This document shows positions 63,896 through 64,000 of a stretch of DNA of 64,000 bases, one piece after another. The DNA comes from CAZKBP01 sp964551015 (GTDB lineage Bacteria > Bacteroidota > Bacteroidia > Cytophagales > Microscillaceae): contig CAZKBP010000029.1 in NCBI GenBank assembly GCA_964551015.1, positions 1-64,000 on the forward strand, in the 5' to 3' direction. Position numbers and translations under genes: made by a program. Under the pieces are notes generated by a model. That model was not told where the DNA came from. It did no database searches and saw only the letters and a list, made by a program, of their open reading frames with translations. Position 1 is the first letter of the stretch; every line of letters starts with the position of its first letter.

Positions 63896-64000
63896 ATGAA
63901 AAAGAATTTTACTTATTTACTCACTTACTTCTTGGCTTTCGGTCTTTCCTGTCAAGTCTGGGCACAAAGGCAAGTAACTGGAACGGTTACCGATGCGGCT
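63896..64000 (+). CDS. SusC/RagA-like TonB-dependent receptor, N-terminal fragment
   Basis: First 35 codons before the window ends. Signal peptide (MKKNFTYLLTYFLAFGLSCQ followed by VWAQ), then 'RQVTGTVTDAA', the start of the carboxypeptidase-regulatory-like domain that opens SusC proteins ('V.G.V.D..G.PL'). SusC imports glycans across the outer membrane with a SusD lipoprotein, whose gene would be expected further right. Regulation by the divergent LacI protein is likely. Confidence 0.75.
   Translation, partial: MKKNFTYLLTYFLAFGLSCQVWAQRQVTGTVTDAA

Overview
The window looks like a chromosome segment of a Bacteroidota bacterium, most probably of the Cytophagales type. Evidence: a short 288-residue primary sigma factor without region 1.1, two giant secreted proteins with C-terminal type IX secretion (T9SS) sorting domains, a SusC-type TonB receptor under a LacI regulator, -7 promoter boxes of the TAnnTTTG form, and many small lipoproteins typical of the phylum. 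Base composition is moderately AT-rich and fairly even. I see no tRNA, rRNA or CRISPR array.

Layout. 1-9.3 kb: two paralogous lipocalin-like envelope proteins, the primary sigma factor, then a minus-strand signalling block (cNMP-binding histidine kinase, large GAF protein, polytopic membrane protein, single-domain response regulator). 9.5-20.9 kb: a secreted TPR-CHAT protease-like protein, a pair of repeated hairpins, small envelope proteins, then housekeeping genes (recJ, lptB, a GH3-family enzyme, a MoxR ATPase) and a lipoprotein. 21.4-39.2 kb: two giant T9SS cargo proteins (about 2,070 and 3,628 residues), both with a sugar-dehydrogenase-like propeller; the first has a leader resembling a cyclic-di-GMP-I riboswitch. 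39.2-47.8 kb: accessory metabolism and regulation (acyltransferase, SnoaL-like, two AraC regulators, CIA30, CRTAC1-type, FAD oxidoreductase).

47.8-53.4 kb is the most unusual region. It holds an orphan pair of contractile-injection-system genes (DUF4255/Pvc16-like, and an AAA+ ATPase interrupted by one in-frame TGA). A divergent 246-residue protein with no recognised family follows, then four tandem copies of a four-helix membrane protein gene. After every copy lies an in-frame tail matching the last ten residues of the 246-residue protein. The array ends in an abortive fifth copy and a truncated IS630-type transposase. I read it as a relic injection-system island with a cargo/toxin-like gene and a serially duplicated immunity-like cassette; the functional reading is inference.

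53.5-64 kb: envelope proteins, a MacB-type permease, the infC-rpmI-rplT translation operon (infC starting at AUU), a CDGSH iron-sulfur protein, a penicillin-acylase-family hydrolase, and a LacI regulator divergent from a SusC-like receptor that runs off the window. Two overlapping LacI-type operators lie between the last two.
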